64,000 bases of DNA, taken from the NCBI GenBank assembly GCA_019137255.1, contig WPDH01000171.1:62001-126000 (forward strand), written 5' to 3'. Of the stretch, positions 1-12,066 are shown piece by piece (positions within the stretch are counted from its first letter, which is position 1; each line of letters begins with the position of its first letter). This DNA comes from Corinectria fuckeliana. Taxonomy: Eukaryota; Ascomycota; Sordariomycetes; Hypocreales; Nectriaceae. Made by a program: the position numbers and the translations under genes. The notes under the pieces are model-generated. The model had not been told where the DNA came from. It ran no database searches and saw only the letters and a list, made by a program, of their open reading frames with translations.

Positions 1-1
1 C

Positions 2-2134
2 GCCATCGCCTTCCACATCATCCACATCGTCGCCACCGAGTACATCGCCGCCAAGAAGTCCAAGGGCGAGGTTCTCATCTTCCGTCGCGGAAACAAGCGT
101 CCCGCCAAGATCTCCGACGATGTCGAAACCTCCATGTCCCACCCCGTTGCAGGTGCGGAGAAGACGAGTGGCAACTCCAGCGACGACGCCGGTGTCATCC
201 AGGGCTCGACCAGTGTCTTCCACTGGAACGATGTTTGCTACGATATCAAGATCAAGAACGAGCCCCGCCGCATTCTGGACCACGTGGATGGCTGGGTGAA
301 GCCCGGTACCCTGACCGCTCTGATGGGAGTCTCCGGAGCCGGCAAGACCACACTGCTCGATGTCCTCGCTGACCGTGTCTCGATGGGTGTCATCACAGGC
401 GAGATGCTCGTCGACGGCAAGCTTCGCGATAACTCGTTCCAGCGGAAAACCGGATATGTTCAACAGCAGGATCTTCACCTGGAAACAAGCACCGTTCGCG
501 AAGCTTTGGAGTTCAGCGCCCTTCTCCGACAGCCCGAAACGACACCCAAGGCCGAAAAGCTTGCCTACGTGGATGAAGTCATCAAGCTTCTCGACATGGC
601 CGAGTATGCCGACGCTATTGTGGGAGTTCTAGGCGAGGGTCTCAACGTCGAGCAGCGAAAGCGTCTTACCATTGGTGTTGAGCTAGCTGCCAAGCCTCCT
701 CTCCTTCTGTTCGTTGACGAACCTACCTCCGGCCTCGACTCCCAGACATCTTGGGCCATCCTCGATCTCCTTGAGAAGCTCTCCAAAGCCGGCCAGTCCA
801 TCCTCTGCACCATCCACCAGCCCTCCGCCATGCTCTTCCAGCGCTTCGACCGCCTCCTGTTCCTCGCAAAGGGAGGCCGCACCGTCTACTTTGGCGATAT
901 TGGAAAGAACTCCGAGACCCTGGTGTCCTACTTCGAGAAGCACGGCGCTCCCCCTTGCCCCCACGAGGACAACCCTGCGGAATGGATGCTCGGAGCCATC
1001 GGCGCCGCCCCCGGCTCCACCACTGACCATGACTGGCACCAGGTCTGGCGTGAGAGCTCCGAGTACGCAAGCGTGCAGGCTGAGCTCGAGCGCCTCAAGA
1101 TTGAGGGACCGGCCCACGACGCAGCAGAGCACCACACGGCAGCTTCGTACCGCGAGTTTGCCTCTCCTCTCTGGGACCAGCTGTTCATCGTCACCCGCCG
1201 CGTCTTCCAGCAGTACTGGCGAACCCCCTCGTACCTCTACTCCAAGTTCACCCTGTGCTGCTCGGTTGCCCTGTTCATCGGTCTGGTCTTCCTTGACGCT
1301 CCTCTGTCGATCCAGGGCCTGCAGAATCAAATGTTCGCCATTTTCAACATCCTCACCATCTTCGGACAGCTTGTGCAGCAGCAGATGCCGCATTTCGTCA
1401 CGCAACGAGCCCTCTACGAGGTCCGAGAACGCCCGTCCAAGACTTACAGCTGGAAGATCTTCATGCTCTCGCAAATCATCACTGAGATTCCCTGGAACTC
1501 GGTCATGTCCATCTTCATGTTTGTCTGTGTCTACTACCCCGTCGGCCTCAACAACAACGCTACTACGCAGACGGCCGAGCGCGGTGCTCTGATGTGGCTC
1601 TTGTTCTGGCAGTTCTTGGTCTTCACCTGCACCTTTGCCCACGCCTGTATCGCCATTACGGACACGGCCGAAGCAGGCGGCAACCTGGCCAACATTCTCT
1701 TCATGCTCTGCCTTCTCTTCTGCGGTGTTCTCGCCTCTCCTGATGACATGCCTGGCTTCTGGATCTTCCTGTACCGGGTGTCGCCGTTTACCTACTTGGT
1801 CTCTGCAATGCTGTCGACGGGTCTCGCAAACACCGACGTCACATGCGCCGACATCGAGCTGATCAACTTCCTGCCCCCCAAAGGCAAGACGTGTGGAGAA
1901 TACATGGATGCCTACATGGACATAAACGGCGGATATCTGCAGGATCCCATGAACACCACGAGCTGCAACTACTGCACCATCTCCAGCACCAACACGTTCC
2001 TGTCCAGCGTGAGCGCCAGCTTCGACAACAGGTGGCGCGATTTTGGCATCGGCATGGTGTACATCGTCTTCAACATTTTTGCTGCTTTGGCACTCTACTG
2101 GCTCGTTCGCATGCCCAAGGGCAGGAAGAAGTAG
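2..2134 (+). CDS. PDR-type ABC transporter, C-terminal half (5' end outside window)
   Basis: Membrane efflux pump of the pleiotropic drug resistance (ABCG full-size) family, which exports xenobiotics and lipids at the plasma membrane using ATP. The frame is open from base 2, so the gene begins upstream; 710 residues are present with no intron. They hold the second nucleotide-binding domain: Walker A GVSGAGKTT near fragment residue 109, ABC signature region LNVEQRKRLTIG near 214, Walker B LLLFVDEPTSGLD near 234 and the H-loop CTIHQPSA. The PDR-typical NPAEWMLGAIGAAPGS follows, then the second membrane domain with about six hydrophobic segments and a cysteine-rich loop before the last one, and a short basic tail. 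NBD2 of fungal PDR pumps is the canonical one, as here. The exact substrate cannot be told. Confidence 0.96.
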   Translation, partial: AIAFHIIHIVATEYIAAKKSKGEVLIFRRGNKRPAKISDDVETSMSHPVAGAEKTSGNSSDDAGVIQGSTSVFHWNDVCYDIKIKNEPRRILDHVDGWVKPGTLTALMGVSGAGKTTLLDVLADRVSMGVITGEMLVDGKLRDNSFQRKTGYVQQQDLHLETSTVREALEFSALLRQPETTPKAEKLAYVDEVIKLLDMAEYADAIVGVLGEGLNVEQRKRLTIGVELAAKPPLLLFVDEPTSGLDSQTSWAILDLLEKLSKAGQSILCTIHQPSAMLFQRFDRLLFLAKGGRTVYFGDIGKNSETLVSYFEKHGAPPCPHEDNPAEWMLGAIGAAPGSTTDHDWHQVWRESSEYASVQAELERLKIEGPAHDAAEHHTAASYREFASPLWDQLFIVTRRVFQQYWRTPSYLYSKFTLCCSVALFIGLVFLDAPLSIQGLQNQMFAIFNILTIFGQLVQQQMPHFVTQRALYEVRERPSKTYSWKIFMLSQIITEIPWNSVMSIFMFVCVYYPVGLNNNATTQTAERGALMWLLFWQFLVFTCTFAHACIAITDTAEAGGNLANILFMLCLLFCGVLASPDDMPGFWIFLYRVSPFTYLVSAMLSTGLANTDVTCADIELINFLPPKGKTCGEYMDAYMDINGGYLQDPMNTTSCNYCTISSTNTFLSSVSASFDNRWRDFGIGMVYIVFNIFAALALYWLVRMPKGRKK

Positions 2135-2172
2135 AGAACCATGGAAAACGGACAGTCTCTAGACAATAGACA

Positions 2173-2276
2173 GTACACATCCATGAGGATGGACGGTACT
2201 CGGACGCTTTCAAGATAGAACACGGTACACATCGATCACGGTGGACGTTACTGGAACGCTTTCAAGATAGGACACA
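2173..2276 (+). repeat. Two-copy 52-bp direct repeat just after the ABC transporter
   Basis: Two imperfect copies lie head to tail at 2173-2224 and 2225-2276. Both start GTACACATC and both hold GGACG and then CGCTTTCAAGATAG followed by ACAC. They lie about 40 bp after the stop codon, so they are probably in the 3' UTR. No protein is encoded. Confidence 0.75.
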
Positions 2277-3211
2277 ACATTACAGCTCGGGGAGTAATTA
2301 ATGGCAGGTAGATCACCGATTTTTCCTTTCGTATTTTGAAGTAGATAGATTAGATTCGCGGGTAAACAATTCAGACTATGGTTGTCAAGTCGCTTTCTAG
2401 CCTAATATGCAGACCATCAGATCCATTCGTTGTCGGCGGCGTGAAGTGGAACTTGGGCGTGCCATCCTAGTGTTCTGTCTCCCTTGTATTCCTGGCGGCT
2501 CATTAATGAGTAAATTGACGAGGTCGGCGCTGACACTGCATGAGCGTGTGGGTAGATGAGCACTGATTTCACTGGTAAATATGGTCTTCCACTAGTATGC
2601 TACAAGAGGCTAGTATTTAAAACTCAGAAACTCTCATTCTCGATGCTTCAGAGATGGCCTGCCTCCATGCCAGCTTGGAGCTCTGCCTAGTTGGCATCCG
2701 AATCCTAGACGGAGAGTCAAGAAGCCGACGAGTCGATGAGTAGTTGAGGCTTCTATGGAATAACTACGTCAATCATCGTATATTATCATAATACGCACAT
2801 TTACAGCATCCTAAGTGAAGTGTTCAGAAAGGCGTGGCCACTATGAAGTATGCACACTTGTTATCGCTCTTCGGCTCGAACTTCCATCCCTAGCTTTCGG
2901 CTCGCCTTTCCCTCTCAGATCTCGGAGTCTCCTTCTGAACAGACTTCCATACCTCGGCCCCTCATTCCCTTTAGCTCTATCGACGGTGGGTCTTGTCATT
3001 GATATAGATGTTGCACCTTCATACTCAAGCGATTCAAGCCGACAAATCACAAAAGACAACGGAGAGCGTAGGTTCATCATCTCCAATGCTGGTATTTAAT
3101 GACCGACGATATACAGCAGTTCTTATCCAATTTTCTATCCTCAGCTATCTCCAACCTAGCTAAACCTGTACCTTTATCACAGAACCCTTAGCTTCTCACC
3201 CAATCGTCATC
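2277..3211. other. Intergenic: 3' end of ABC gene and upstream region of aminotransferase
   Basis: No convincing gene is seen. One short open frame (2815-3099) lacks any family resemblance. The pyrimidine-rich stretch just before 3212 suits a fungal promoter/5' UTR. Confidence 0.5.
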
Positions 3212-4471
3212 ATGGTTCGCCTCCCTCAGTTTGATGTCGAGCGATGGATGGACGAGTACGAAGTCACACCCGGCGTTATCAATACCGCCGAGACCTGTGT
3301 GGCCTCCGTCTCCATCAATGATCTCGTCGATCTGTCCCTGGACAAGACGCGGCCGAGCCCTATCGACTTCTCCAAGAAGCTTCTGTACGGTCCCATCCCT
3401 GGCTCGACCGTACTCCGCGAAAGAGTGGCCGGGCTGCACAACGAGGGACCATCGGGCGTCGTACCTGCGAATATAAGCGCGGACGACGTCCTTATCACTC
3501 AGGGTGCCATTGGTGCCAACTTCTTGGCGCTTTACACGCTCCTCGGCCCAGGGGACCACGTTGTATGCGTCTACCCAACCTATCAGCAACTTTATAGCGT
3601 CCCTGAAAGTATTGGGGCCGAGGTTTCACTATGGAAGCTTAGGGAAGAGAATGGCTATGTGCCGGACGTCAGTGCTCTTGAAAGCCTTGTCAAGCCCAAC
3701 ACCAAGGTGCGCTTGCCTTCTCTCTTCACAAGGTTGGCCTTTTGCTAACCCATGCAGATGATTATGGTCAACAACCCGAACAATCCCACAGGAGCACCAA
3801 TCCCTGTCGAGGTTCTTACTAAGATTATCAACTTTGCCAAAGCGCGAGACATGATTGTCTTCTCTGACGAAGTATATCGTCCTTTGTTCCACGACCTGTA
3901 CCAGCCCGGCTATGTGCCCCATCCCTCAGTCGCCGCACTACGCTACGAGAGAACTGTGATAACGGGTTCCATGTCAAAGGCATTCGCCCTAGCAGGCATC
4001 CGAGTCGGATGGGTTCCGTGCAAGGACAAACGTATCATGGAAGCCATGGCGTCAGCACGGGATTACACCTCCATCAGCGTCTCTCAGATTGATGACCAAG
4101 TGGCGGCTTACGCGCTGTCTCCATCCGTTCTAGGCCCATTGCTTCAGCGAAACATGGGAATGGCAAAGGCCAACTTGGCACTTTTGGAGACATTTGTGAA
4201 CGACCACGAGGATGTGTGCTCTTGGGTCAAGCCCAAGGCCGGAACAACTGCGTTTGTGCGGTTTACAGTGCGAGGGGAGCCGGTTGACGACGTGGGCTTT
4301 TGCCAGGACTTGCTGGCCACGACAAAAGTCTTCCTCGTTCCAGGCTCAAGATGCTTCGGAGGCGGCAAAGACTTCAAGGGCTTTGTTCGGTTTGGCTATG
4401 TCTGCGAAGGCGATGTCCTGAAGGGGGCTTTGGAGAAACTGAGCGTGTATGTAAAGAAGCACTTGAACTAA
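3212..4471 (+). CDS. PLP-dependent class I/II aminotransferase
   Basis: Fold-type I pyridoxal-phosphate enzyme, 402 residues, from two exons: 3212-3706 and 3758-4471. The 51-bp intron (GTGCGC..GCAG, branch GCTAAC) is phase 0 and its removal joins NTK directly to MIMVNNPNNPTG. Motifs are NNPNNPTG (residues 170-177), the PLP-contacting FSDEVY (about 200-205), the Schiff-base lysine in SMSKAFALAGIRVGW (Lys239) and a C-terminal GFVRFGY with the likely carboxylate-binding arginine. There is no targeting peptide. Within the class it looks like the small fungal aspartate-aminotransferase/capreomycidine-synthase-like group; the substrate is not predictable. It converges on the Mpv17-like gene, 153 bp away. 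Confidence 0.93.
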
Positions 4472-4624
4472 CGTGCAGAGTCAATATTGGTTGAGGTGTG
4501 TCAAGGAGATCTATAATGAGGCTAGGTGAATGTGCAGAAATACAAAAGAGCCGACGTTCGCAGCGATGCGGGTATAATCCTTCTTCCCGCTCCTCTATGT
4601 CATCCCCTCCGCTTTTTATGCTCT

Positions 4625-5269
4625 CTATGTCCTCATGGCAAAGATGCTGAGAAAGATGCTCCAACCAAATCCCACACAGACGGCCACGAGAACGCGCGAC
4701 CGCACAGGCACCCAGAGGAAATTGCAGATGGCCACCAGCGGCCAGATGTGCCAGCCCGCCTTGATGAGGGTCCAGAGGCGCTCCCGCACGACGTCGAGAA
4801 CCATGGGCGGGTGCGGCACGCGCATCAAGTTGGTGCAGACGAGGAAGATGCAGCCGCTGATGGACAGGCCGAGGGTTTGGTCGAGGACCAGCTTGGCCAG
4901 GACGTTGCGGTAGCTGACGTCGTCGCCGATCTTGAGGCACGCGCGCCACGTCTTGGCGCGTTCCTTCCCGTCGTCGTCCTTCTTCTTCTCCTTCTCCTCC
5001 AGCTGGCGGGCGTGGCCGAGCGTGTCTGGCAGCAGGCCGCCGACGGGGACGTGGCGGGTCGGGAACCAGTCCTCGAGGAGGAACTGGATGACGTTGCCGA
5101 CCTGGGACCCCATCAGGCCGTACAGCGCAAACTCGCCGACCTGCTGCCAGTCCATGGCCGGCCGGGCCGACGCGTTGTTCCAGCGCATCAGCAGCTGCAC
5201 GACCAGGTTGGCCGAGACCTTGAGCGCCATGGCCTGGCCGGCGAGCCGCAGGTTGAGCGCCCGGCGCAT
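4625..5269 (-). CDS. Mpv17/PMP22-family membrane protein
   Basis: Small integral membrane protein of the Mpv17/PMP22 family, found in peroxisomal or mitochondrial inner membranes, where members act as channels or in membrane homeostasis. It is an intronless 214-residue frame starting at a good ATG context (GTCACCATGC). The family signature is in the C-terminal half: WHIWPLVAICNFLWVPVRSR followed by VGFGWSIFLSI, with earlier hydrophobic segments at GLMGSQVGNVIQFLLEDWFP and ISGCIFLVCTNL. A charged lysine-rich insert (EEKEKKKDDDGKERAK, about residues 91-106) interrupts the usual loop. Length and hydrophobicity fit the family; the organelle cannot be decided from sequence. Confidence 0.87.
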   Translation of the reverse strand: MRRALNLRLAGQAMALKVSANLVVQLLMRWNNASARPAMDWQQVGEFALYGLMGSQVGNVIQFLLEDWFPTRHVPVGGLLPDTLGHARQLEEKEKKKDDDGKERAKTWRACLKIGDDVSYRNVLAKLVLDQTLGLSISGCIFLVCTNLMRVPHPPMVLDVVRERLWTLIKAGWHIWPLVAICNFLWVPVRSRVLVAVCVGFGWSIFLSIFAMRT

Positions 5270-5799
5270 GGTGACGGGCTGTCTCTGTGGTGCAGCGCTA
5301 CGTCATGACAGGACGGGTTTCTTTCTGAGCGGCTTGCAGGGTGGCGGGGGTTGGAGCGGTTGGTTGTGATTGTGAAGTCGTGAGTTGTGAGTTGTGAGTT
5401 GTGAGGCTGAAAAGGAGAGAGATGTCACGTATGTCTGGAAGCTGACTAGCTGTCCTTTACCGATCGGGGTAAAGGTGAGACTTGTCCGATAAGCGGACGC
5501 GATAACGAGTGGATCTCACCGAGATTAGCCACCAGGCCAATCACGGCGCAAGACGATGGCCCTTAGGTCTACCTACCCTATACAAAGGCTGCAGGTGTCT
5601 TTGGAATGCATGTTGATTGTGACGCGGAATGGTATTATCAACTCTACCGTTTGTGGGTCCATTCTCTGTAGTAGTTGGTGTACTTGCAGATATTTAACAG
5701 CGATTCGCAAGAGCTTTCACGTTATCCCCAACGATTCATTATCCCGCACCTTAATCCTTCGAATGAAACACAGCCAGGTCTAGCCTACTTGTCAATGTG
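5270..5799. other. Intergenic with (GTGAGTT)n microsatellite
   Basis: The space upstream of the Mpv17-like gene and downstream of the NACHT-ankyrin gene. At 5380-5405 it holds nearly four copies of GTGAGTT in a row. No gene is seen. Confidence 0.6.
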
Positions 5800-8590
5800 C
5801 TACAAAAGACACTCACGATCCCTCCAAGTCAGCTTGAAACTTTTCGCACCATAGTTCAAGAGTAACCGTTCGACTTCCTCTGCATCTTCCTTTACATCCG
5901 CTTCAAACTCTGAAAACTTAATGAAGAGAGAAAAACCCAGTTCCTCAGGATGACGTATAATATAAAGAGGGGTGGATCCAGCCAAGTTGCAGAAGTGAGA
6001 CAGGTAATTGTCCTCGGCCCACTCATTGCTCTTTACATCACCAATGTGGTTTGGGCCAGCATTCGACTGTAGTAAGAGTCTGGTCGCTTCAATATCATGA
6101 CACGCAACAGCAATCTGCAATGGTGTGACTCGGCACGACTCGGGTTGAGGGTTTGCACCGTCTCGAAGAAGCTTCTCGATGAGGCATAGCTTGTCGCCTT
6201 CCCGCCAGTGGTCGTGATTGCCGATATACAGGTGTAACAGACGCGTCGGGGTGACCCCGTAGTCAAATCGGTCAAGAAGAAACCTTAGAGCGTCGTCTTG
6301 TCTGATGGGATGGCATGCAAACAATTCAAAGATAGTCCCCTTGAATTCCCACACAAGAGGCTTTCCAAGAAGTCGGGAGTAGGTAGACATGTAAACCACC
6401 AATATAGCCTCTGTTAAGGGTTTCTCGACCGACTTGAGAAACCTCTCTGCCAGTGGAAAAAGAAAGCAATGCAGCATGTTGACCAACGTTGCCAGATGAA
6501 AATCACCTTTATAATCAGTCCAATTGATGTCGCAATAACTCTTGATGCCCTTGAGTCCCGGAGTTTGTCTATCGAGGTCAAGCATCGTGTTAACCAGGTC
6601 ATCATAGTGGGGTTTTGAAAAATCCAAGAAGTCAAATGCGGGCTTGGTTGGGGCAAGACCATGCTGATCATATAATAACTTTAGTGCCGATAACTGACAG
6701 TATACTTTTAGGTCTTCTAGCGACGATTCGTCATCGACATTCCTGACATTCTGCCTTGCGCTAAGTGCTTGAAGAAAGAGGATATTGCCAATTTCTGCAT
6801 ATGACTCTTGTGGGGTGATTTTGAAGGATGATGTAGTTGGACTTTTCGTTCGGCCCGACTCGAGAAACTCGCGAACGGTGTAATGTGCAAGAGTCACGTT
6901 GGCCTCCAAGGTTTTGTGCCTGTATGAGAGTAGACAGCCACAGCTCTCTCTCAAAGTGTCGGCATCGATGAGGTGTAGACCAGCTTCCGCGGTCGACATA
7001 GACTGGCTCATTGAAAATGCGTAAGAATCCAACAGTAAGGGTATAGTAAACGGTGCCGGGAACCTATTCTTCCAAGGAAAGTTGTGGAAGCAAACCCAAT
7101 GCAACGCATGTCGAACCAACTCTCGATCTCCTGGGTCAATAAGGGCGAATATCCGTTCGTAGCTTTCGTCTAAGCCTTCCGGGAGATCTTTGAGTGAGGC
7201 TCTGATCTTGTCCACGTGCCGAAGTCGCCTCAAGATGTCGAGCTGACATACAGCCCACCGAAACATCCCTTTGGCGCCGATGGAAAGTGAGCTTTCGACT
7301 TCGTCTCTAAGCGTGGGTGGCCAGTTTTGAAATCGCGGTTCAGCCCGGACTCGTCTCCCGACGAACACCTTAATGTCCGCTTCAACCAATGTATTGGACA
7401 TTGAGATTTGCTCTGATATCTCAACCATTGTCCTCTCAATGTCTGCCTCCTTGCGGCTGGTGATCAGCAGCTGGACATTCTTGAACCGTGGATCTAGTAC
7501 GAGATCTTGGATGACTTTGAGCAAATTTCCCCGTGGTCGACTTTCATCCGCTGCGTCGATGACAACGAAGACACTGCTCGACGCTGCTAGTAAGGCGTGC
7601 AAGATCTCGAGAAGCTCTTGCAGGCTAGGCTCCTGACTGAGTTGAAATGTCGTGTATGCTCGCTTAGGAACACTTTGCGCTCGTCGACACAGTTGGCTGA
7701 TCAACCATCGTAGGAATGGCGCAGCTTCGTCTTGATTGTGTCCATGGTAACAGTAATAGTAGACGTACTCAGACTGTGGATCGCTTCCGGACCTTCCGGA
7801 CTCGCATTCACGTCGAACTTGCTTAATCAGATAAGCAGCAAGCACTGTCTTTCCAGCACCTGGAATTCCGTGTATCCAAACACAGCGGGTCTTCAAGTTG
7901 ATCCAGTTGATCCATTCCTTGCTGCGAAGAACCCAAGTGAGCGTTTGGTTTTCGTAAAGGACCTCTGCGGCATTGTGCCTAGGTGACGGGTCGGTTTTCT
8001 GAAACCAATTACAAACAATTCTGACCTGGGATTCGGACAGTGTCTGTTTGATGGCCTGAATATCTTGACTAATTCCGAAGTTAGCTTTGATGTTGACAAA
8101 ACGAGAGGAGCATACCATGTATGCTTTGCACTCACAGCATGGAGCCTCCAATTGCTATGCTGATAGTCGATTTGAACTGCATGAGATCATCTAGCAACTT
8201 CCGAGCCCTCTCTACTTTCAGCGGCCATGCCAAGGTGTCGAGAGCTGACTGAAGTCTCCTTCGCTTCGCTCCTTTGCTTCCTTCCTGAGCAGAAGGTATA
8301 GCTGGGTCTGGTAGCAATGAGCTGAGGGATTTGACGGTTTCTTTGCATCCGTGGACAGGCCCGTCTGAGCCTTGAAGACGTGAGAGGATGGTAGCGTCCT
8401 CCGAATCACCCCCATCCAACAGCTGTAAGCCACGAAGAACGATAGCTAACGACTTCGTCTCGACCAGAATGACGCGGAGGTCCTTGGGATAATCCCTGAC
8501 ACCATCGATGTATGACTTGCACACCCGGGCGATTCCGTCTGCTATCTGAATAGTGGCGAATATGTCTGAAGATAACGAGGTTGCATTCAT
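5800..8590 (-). CDS. NACHT-ankyrin STAND (NLR-like) protein
   Basis: Signal-transducing NTPase of the fungal NLR-like class, which in other fungi triggers heterokaryon incompatibility or programmed cell death. The model has two exons on the minus strand, 8590-8136 and 8068-5800. The 67-bp intron (GTGAGT..ATTAG, branch GCTAAC) is phase 2 and gives GGSML joined to QDIQAIKQ. Total length is 907 residues. Residues 1-150 resemble the helical Helo-like N-terminal domain of fungal STAND proteins. A NACHT domain follows with Walker A GIPGAGKT (219-226) and Walker B VFVVIDAADE (about 318-327). Two or more ankyrin-like repeats occupy roughly 790-890 (KLLRDGANP, TPLQIAVACHDIEATRLLL). The start at 8590 was preferred over the upstream ATG at 8719 because it begins the domain. 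A GTGAGT close to the stop could be a further donor, so the extreme C-terminus is uncertain. Confidence 0.86.
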
Positions 8591-10474
8591 TGTGAAAAGC
8601 CTAAATCGATCAGTGGTCAATCGCGGGATGAGGAATCGGTGAAAGTAGGAGAATGATGAATCAGGCTGTGAGTCTCGGCTTTGGAGTTGGGCTGAAATAA
8701 TAAATCGACACAAGTCCACGTGACAGTCATCAAGCGTCCATCATCCATTGGGCAAGATAATGATATAACAGGCTGCCTCGTTTCTTTCAGTGCGCGTGAT
8801 TATGCCGGCTGTGTCAGCCTACAACATCACCCACAAGCCACCGCATGCTGTGATACACCTTGACCATGCACTGCCACTGTAGTGAGACAAAGGAATTGAT
8901 GTTCGATTCCCGTAGCGAGAAGTGCGAGTTTGGGCGGCAAGAAAGCCTAATTAGGCTGAGCAAGGCAAACCGCGAATTGAGACATTGATGTCCTGCTCAT
9001 CTAAGAACCAACCAGAGCTCTAGGCATGAGGGCTGCGCCCCTCGTACCGCTTGCCGCTTATGGCGGTGCTGGCCATTTGAACTCCTTTTTCACCAATCTA
9101 GAGGCTGGAAGTAATTAAATACTACCTAAGGTAGGTGTGTGAATCCGCAATGAGAAGAGGGGCATTTTGGGGGCTGTGTAAGCCGCTGGAATTCAGCCTC
9201 GCTGTTCTCATCAAAAGTCACCACGACACACCACAGTGATGATTCCAGCTTCCCTAGGCTAGGCAGACCAGTGAGCTGAAAGTGGAATACATATTCCAGC
9301 AGTGTAGTTGTAATAGCTGTATTTATGCATAGCTGGTATTCTGACAGTACCTCATGCATGGTATCGTCAGTGGTGGTGGTCACAGCACCACGGGGACGAT
9401 AGGAAATTGCTGTCAGCAGCCCGATCCACGTGTTCCTCGCGCCATACCCAGTTACTATATTCAAGGGGAATTCGAATTCCTAAAACTTCCCATGCAATGA
9501 TTTTGTAATTCTCCGCGTCTGTTATAAGCTATGGCTGAAAGCAATCTCTCGCTCACTCACTGGCTCGCACATTGCGGTTACATACATCAGCCGCCCCCAC
9601 TCTCGACATCTACTGTCACACTCTAATCTACATCATACCGGTCGAGCTTGACGAATGGGAAACCTACCGCAAGACTTGCATCTGCAGGGTTAAATCCCGG
9701 GTATCTCCTGGTTTAAATGGGCAGATCACTTCGGATCGTACCGGATTGACGGTAAGGCGGTTGGTAGAATGAACGATTCTGATTACCAAGAGTGGGGGAA
9801 GCGGTGACTCGTTGATAAGCCATCCGTTGTTGGGATCTGCCAATCCCTGGTCGGGTCTTCGGAATGTAGGTAAGACAACAGGCTGGAAACATCACTTGCT
9901 AGAGGTACCTCGACAAGACAAGACGCATAACCAGATGTAAAAAGTAAGTTCCAAGTCGAAACGACTACTAAACTTCGTTCACTATGCTGATAGGCGGTGT
10001 CTTGGTTTGTGTTGCCTTTTCTTTATAGCGGATGGGCTGCAATATGCAAGTTAGGTTGACCTTATGGGGGCTGGTCTGGTCTTCTCGTTAACAGCCGCAG
10101 AGAGCATACATCTGAGTCTAATGCATAGTACCTACATATTATATCTCAAGTTGTAGTACGTTGATAGATTCTTCACGCCCGAACTTAGTTAACGCAACTC
10201 TTAGTAATGGAACCTGTAGCGCCGACAGCTGTGACGAGCAGTCTCGACATAATGATAACGAAAGATATTAGTGCTAATGAGGTACACTTAAAAAGAGTCA
10301 AGCAGATAAACTCAAAAGATCAAAAGTCAAATTGTAAGCTTACTGGCTCTCTCAGAGCCTATGAGGCGTTTTCTATTAGTATCATTGGGCGACAAATCAT
10401 CGATACACTAAAATAACATCTTGCTGTTGAAAAAGTCATTTCGTCCTCTTAGCTTATCCTGGCCGCCATATATA
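8591..10474. other. Gene-free stretch, 1.9 kb
   Basis: Only short unsupported frames on both strands. A GTTCGATTCC near 8920 looks like a tRNA T-loop, but the flanking bases do not pair. Nothing else is recognised. Confidence 0.45.
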
Positions 10475-12066
10475 TCAGACAAAATAGCGCCAGCGAGGGT
10501 CATTTTCGCCATCCACGATATCACTGGTATCGACATCTTCTGCCTTCACGACTACTCCTTGGGCTTCATCACGCCTATTATTTTCTCGCCGCATCCAAGT
10601 TCCAAGCCAAAAGGTAAATGCAATGCAAGTAAGGTTGCAGGCGGCGGTCGCGATGAGAGTTGGGGCGTACCGGGGCGCATAAGTTGTTCTAAAAGTCGCA
10701 GCGCTAAGAATGCCCCCGAGATTCCCGAGACCAACAAGAAGTCCGGTAGTGGCCGCTCTGGAGTTCTCATTGACATTATTATTGTTATGCCATGAGTGAA
10801 CGAGACAACTGGGGATGTATGCACCGGCAGCCACGAGGAATGTCGCGAAATAGGCCACTCCCTTGTTGGCCTCTGCGTCTATCGCAGCCAGGATTATCAG
10901 GCCAGACATGGACAAAGTGAGAGACCCAATGATGTGGTATGTCCGTTCTCGAGATCGATCAGAGTGGAAAGTGACACCGAGAAGAACGAGGAATCCGACA
11001 AAGTTGGGTGGGACAGTAAGGAGGTTTGTGACGACGGTACTGTACCCAAGGCGTCTCAAAACAAGAGGGAGAAAGTTGGCGGAGGTGGCAAAGGCAACCG
11101 GGTATGTGAACGAGATGACACACCACGGGAAGAACTTCCAGTTGTTCCACGAAGAGAAACACTCTTTGATGCTGAACTCGACTCCCAACTCTTGAGATCC
11201 ATCGCGGAGGAGTCGCACTCTGGCAGCTTCTTTCTCTTCATCGTTGAGGAACCAGGCTGTTTGAGGAGACGCCGGGAGCCACCAGAACGCGAATACGGCA
11301 AAGATAGTTGTGAGACCGCCCTCGAGGAGGAACAGATACTGCCACCCCTTGATCGCCGTCCCTTCGATGCGGAAGACGCCGAATGAGATTAGGCCGGAAA
11401 AGGCCGCGGCGAGGAGGGCACTTCCAAAGTATATGGCGATTCGGAATCCAAGCTCCCCACGGGTGTAGAACAGCGTGAGATAGAAGACGGTTCCGGCGAA
11501 GAAACCAGCCTCCAGGCCACCGATGAGCAGGCGTACAGCGAGCATCCCTCCAAAGTCCTTGCAGGCGACTTGGATCATTGACAATGCTCCCCAGCCAAGC
11601 ATCAGCCCCGGCAGCATAAGGCGACCGGAGAAGCGCTTGGTGAGCATGTTTAGTGGAAGGTCCATTAGTCCGTTGGGGATATAGAAGAGCAATATCAGGA
11701 GGGAAAATTGTTCGCCGACGAAGTGGAGATCAGCACTCATACCGTCTGTCTCTGCATTTCCTAGGTTGCTCTTAACGCTAGTCAGGGAGTAGCCCACCGG
11801 TCGGTTGCATTGGAGAAACTCACACGGTCAACAGAGTTAAAGAAGTACATGATGGACAAATAGGGAAGAAGGTAAAGATCCAACTTTCTGACTAGATGCT
11901 ACAGTCAGTCCAAAACTAGGAGATATCGTCCTTTGAGTCACCCACCATACGCCCTATCGAGGGCCTTGTTGATGACAACATTGGTGGAAGTCCCAACTTC
12001 GGCTCCCTCCGACAGCGCGCTGCCAGATCGGACCTGGGACTTGGAATGCTTCTCGTGTGTGTCCAT
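10475..12066 (-). CDS. MFS transporter, Dal5/allantoate-permease (anion:cation symporter) type
   Basis: Twelve-helix plasma-membrane permease for organic anions (allantoate, vitamins, tartrate-like acids in relatives). The model has three exons on the minus strand: 12066-11951, 11887-11824 and 11770-10475, giving 491 residues. The introns are 63 bp (GTATGG..TCAG) and 53 bp (GTGAGT..TTAAG, branch CTGAC). Splicing restores the family hallmark at the first membrane segment: KLDLYLLPYLSIMYFFNSVD then RSNLGNAETDGM, matching the LDRSNIGNA block of Dal5-like carriers. Others are RLLIGGLEAGFF, the WQYLFLLEGG loop and the WWLPASPQTAWFLNDEE stretch after helix 6. The upstream ATG at 12066 opens a hydrophilic N-terminal tail. 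It sits 761 bp downstream of a D-2-hydroxyacid dehydrogenase on the same strand, which hints at hydroxy-acid uptake. Confidence 0.92.

Noticed and set aside
683..1642. Long frames antisense to the ABC transporter
   Set aside because: Typical shadows of a GC-rich coding strand; the sense strand carries all family motifs.
2815..3099. 94-codon frame upstream of the aminotransferase
   Set aside because: Low-complexity composition and its position in a likely promoter region argue against a gene.
8905..8935. tRNA-like T-loop sequence GTTCGATTCC
   Set aside because: The flanking bases do not form the five-pair T-stem, and no anticodon or acceptor stem can be drawn around it.
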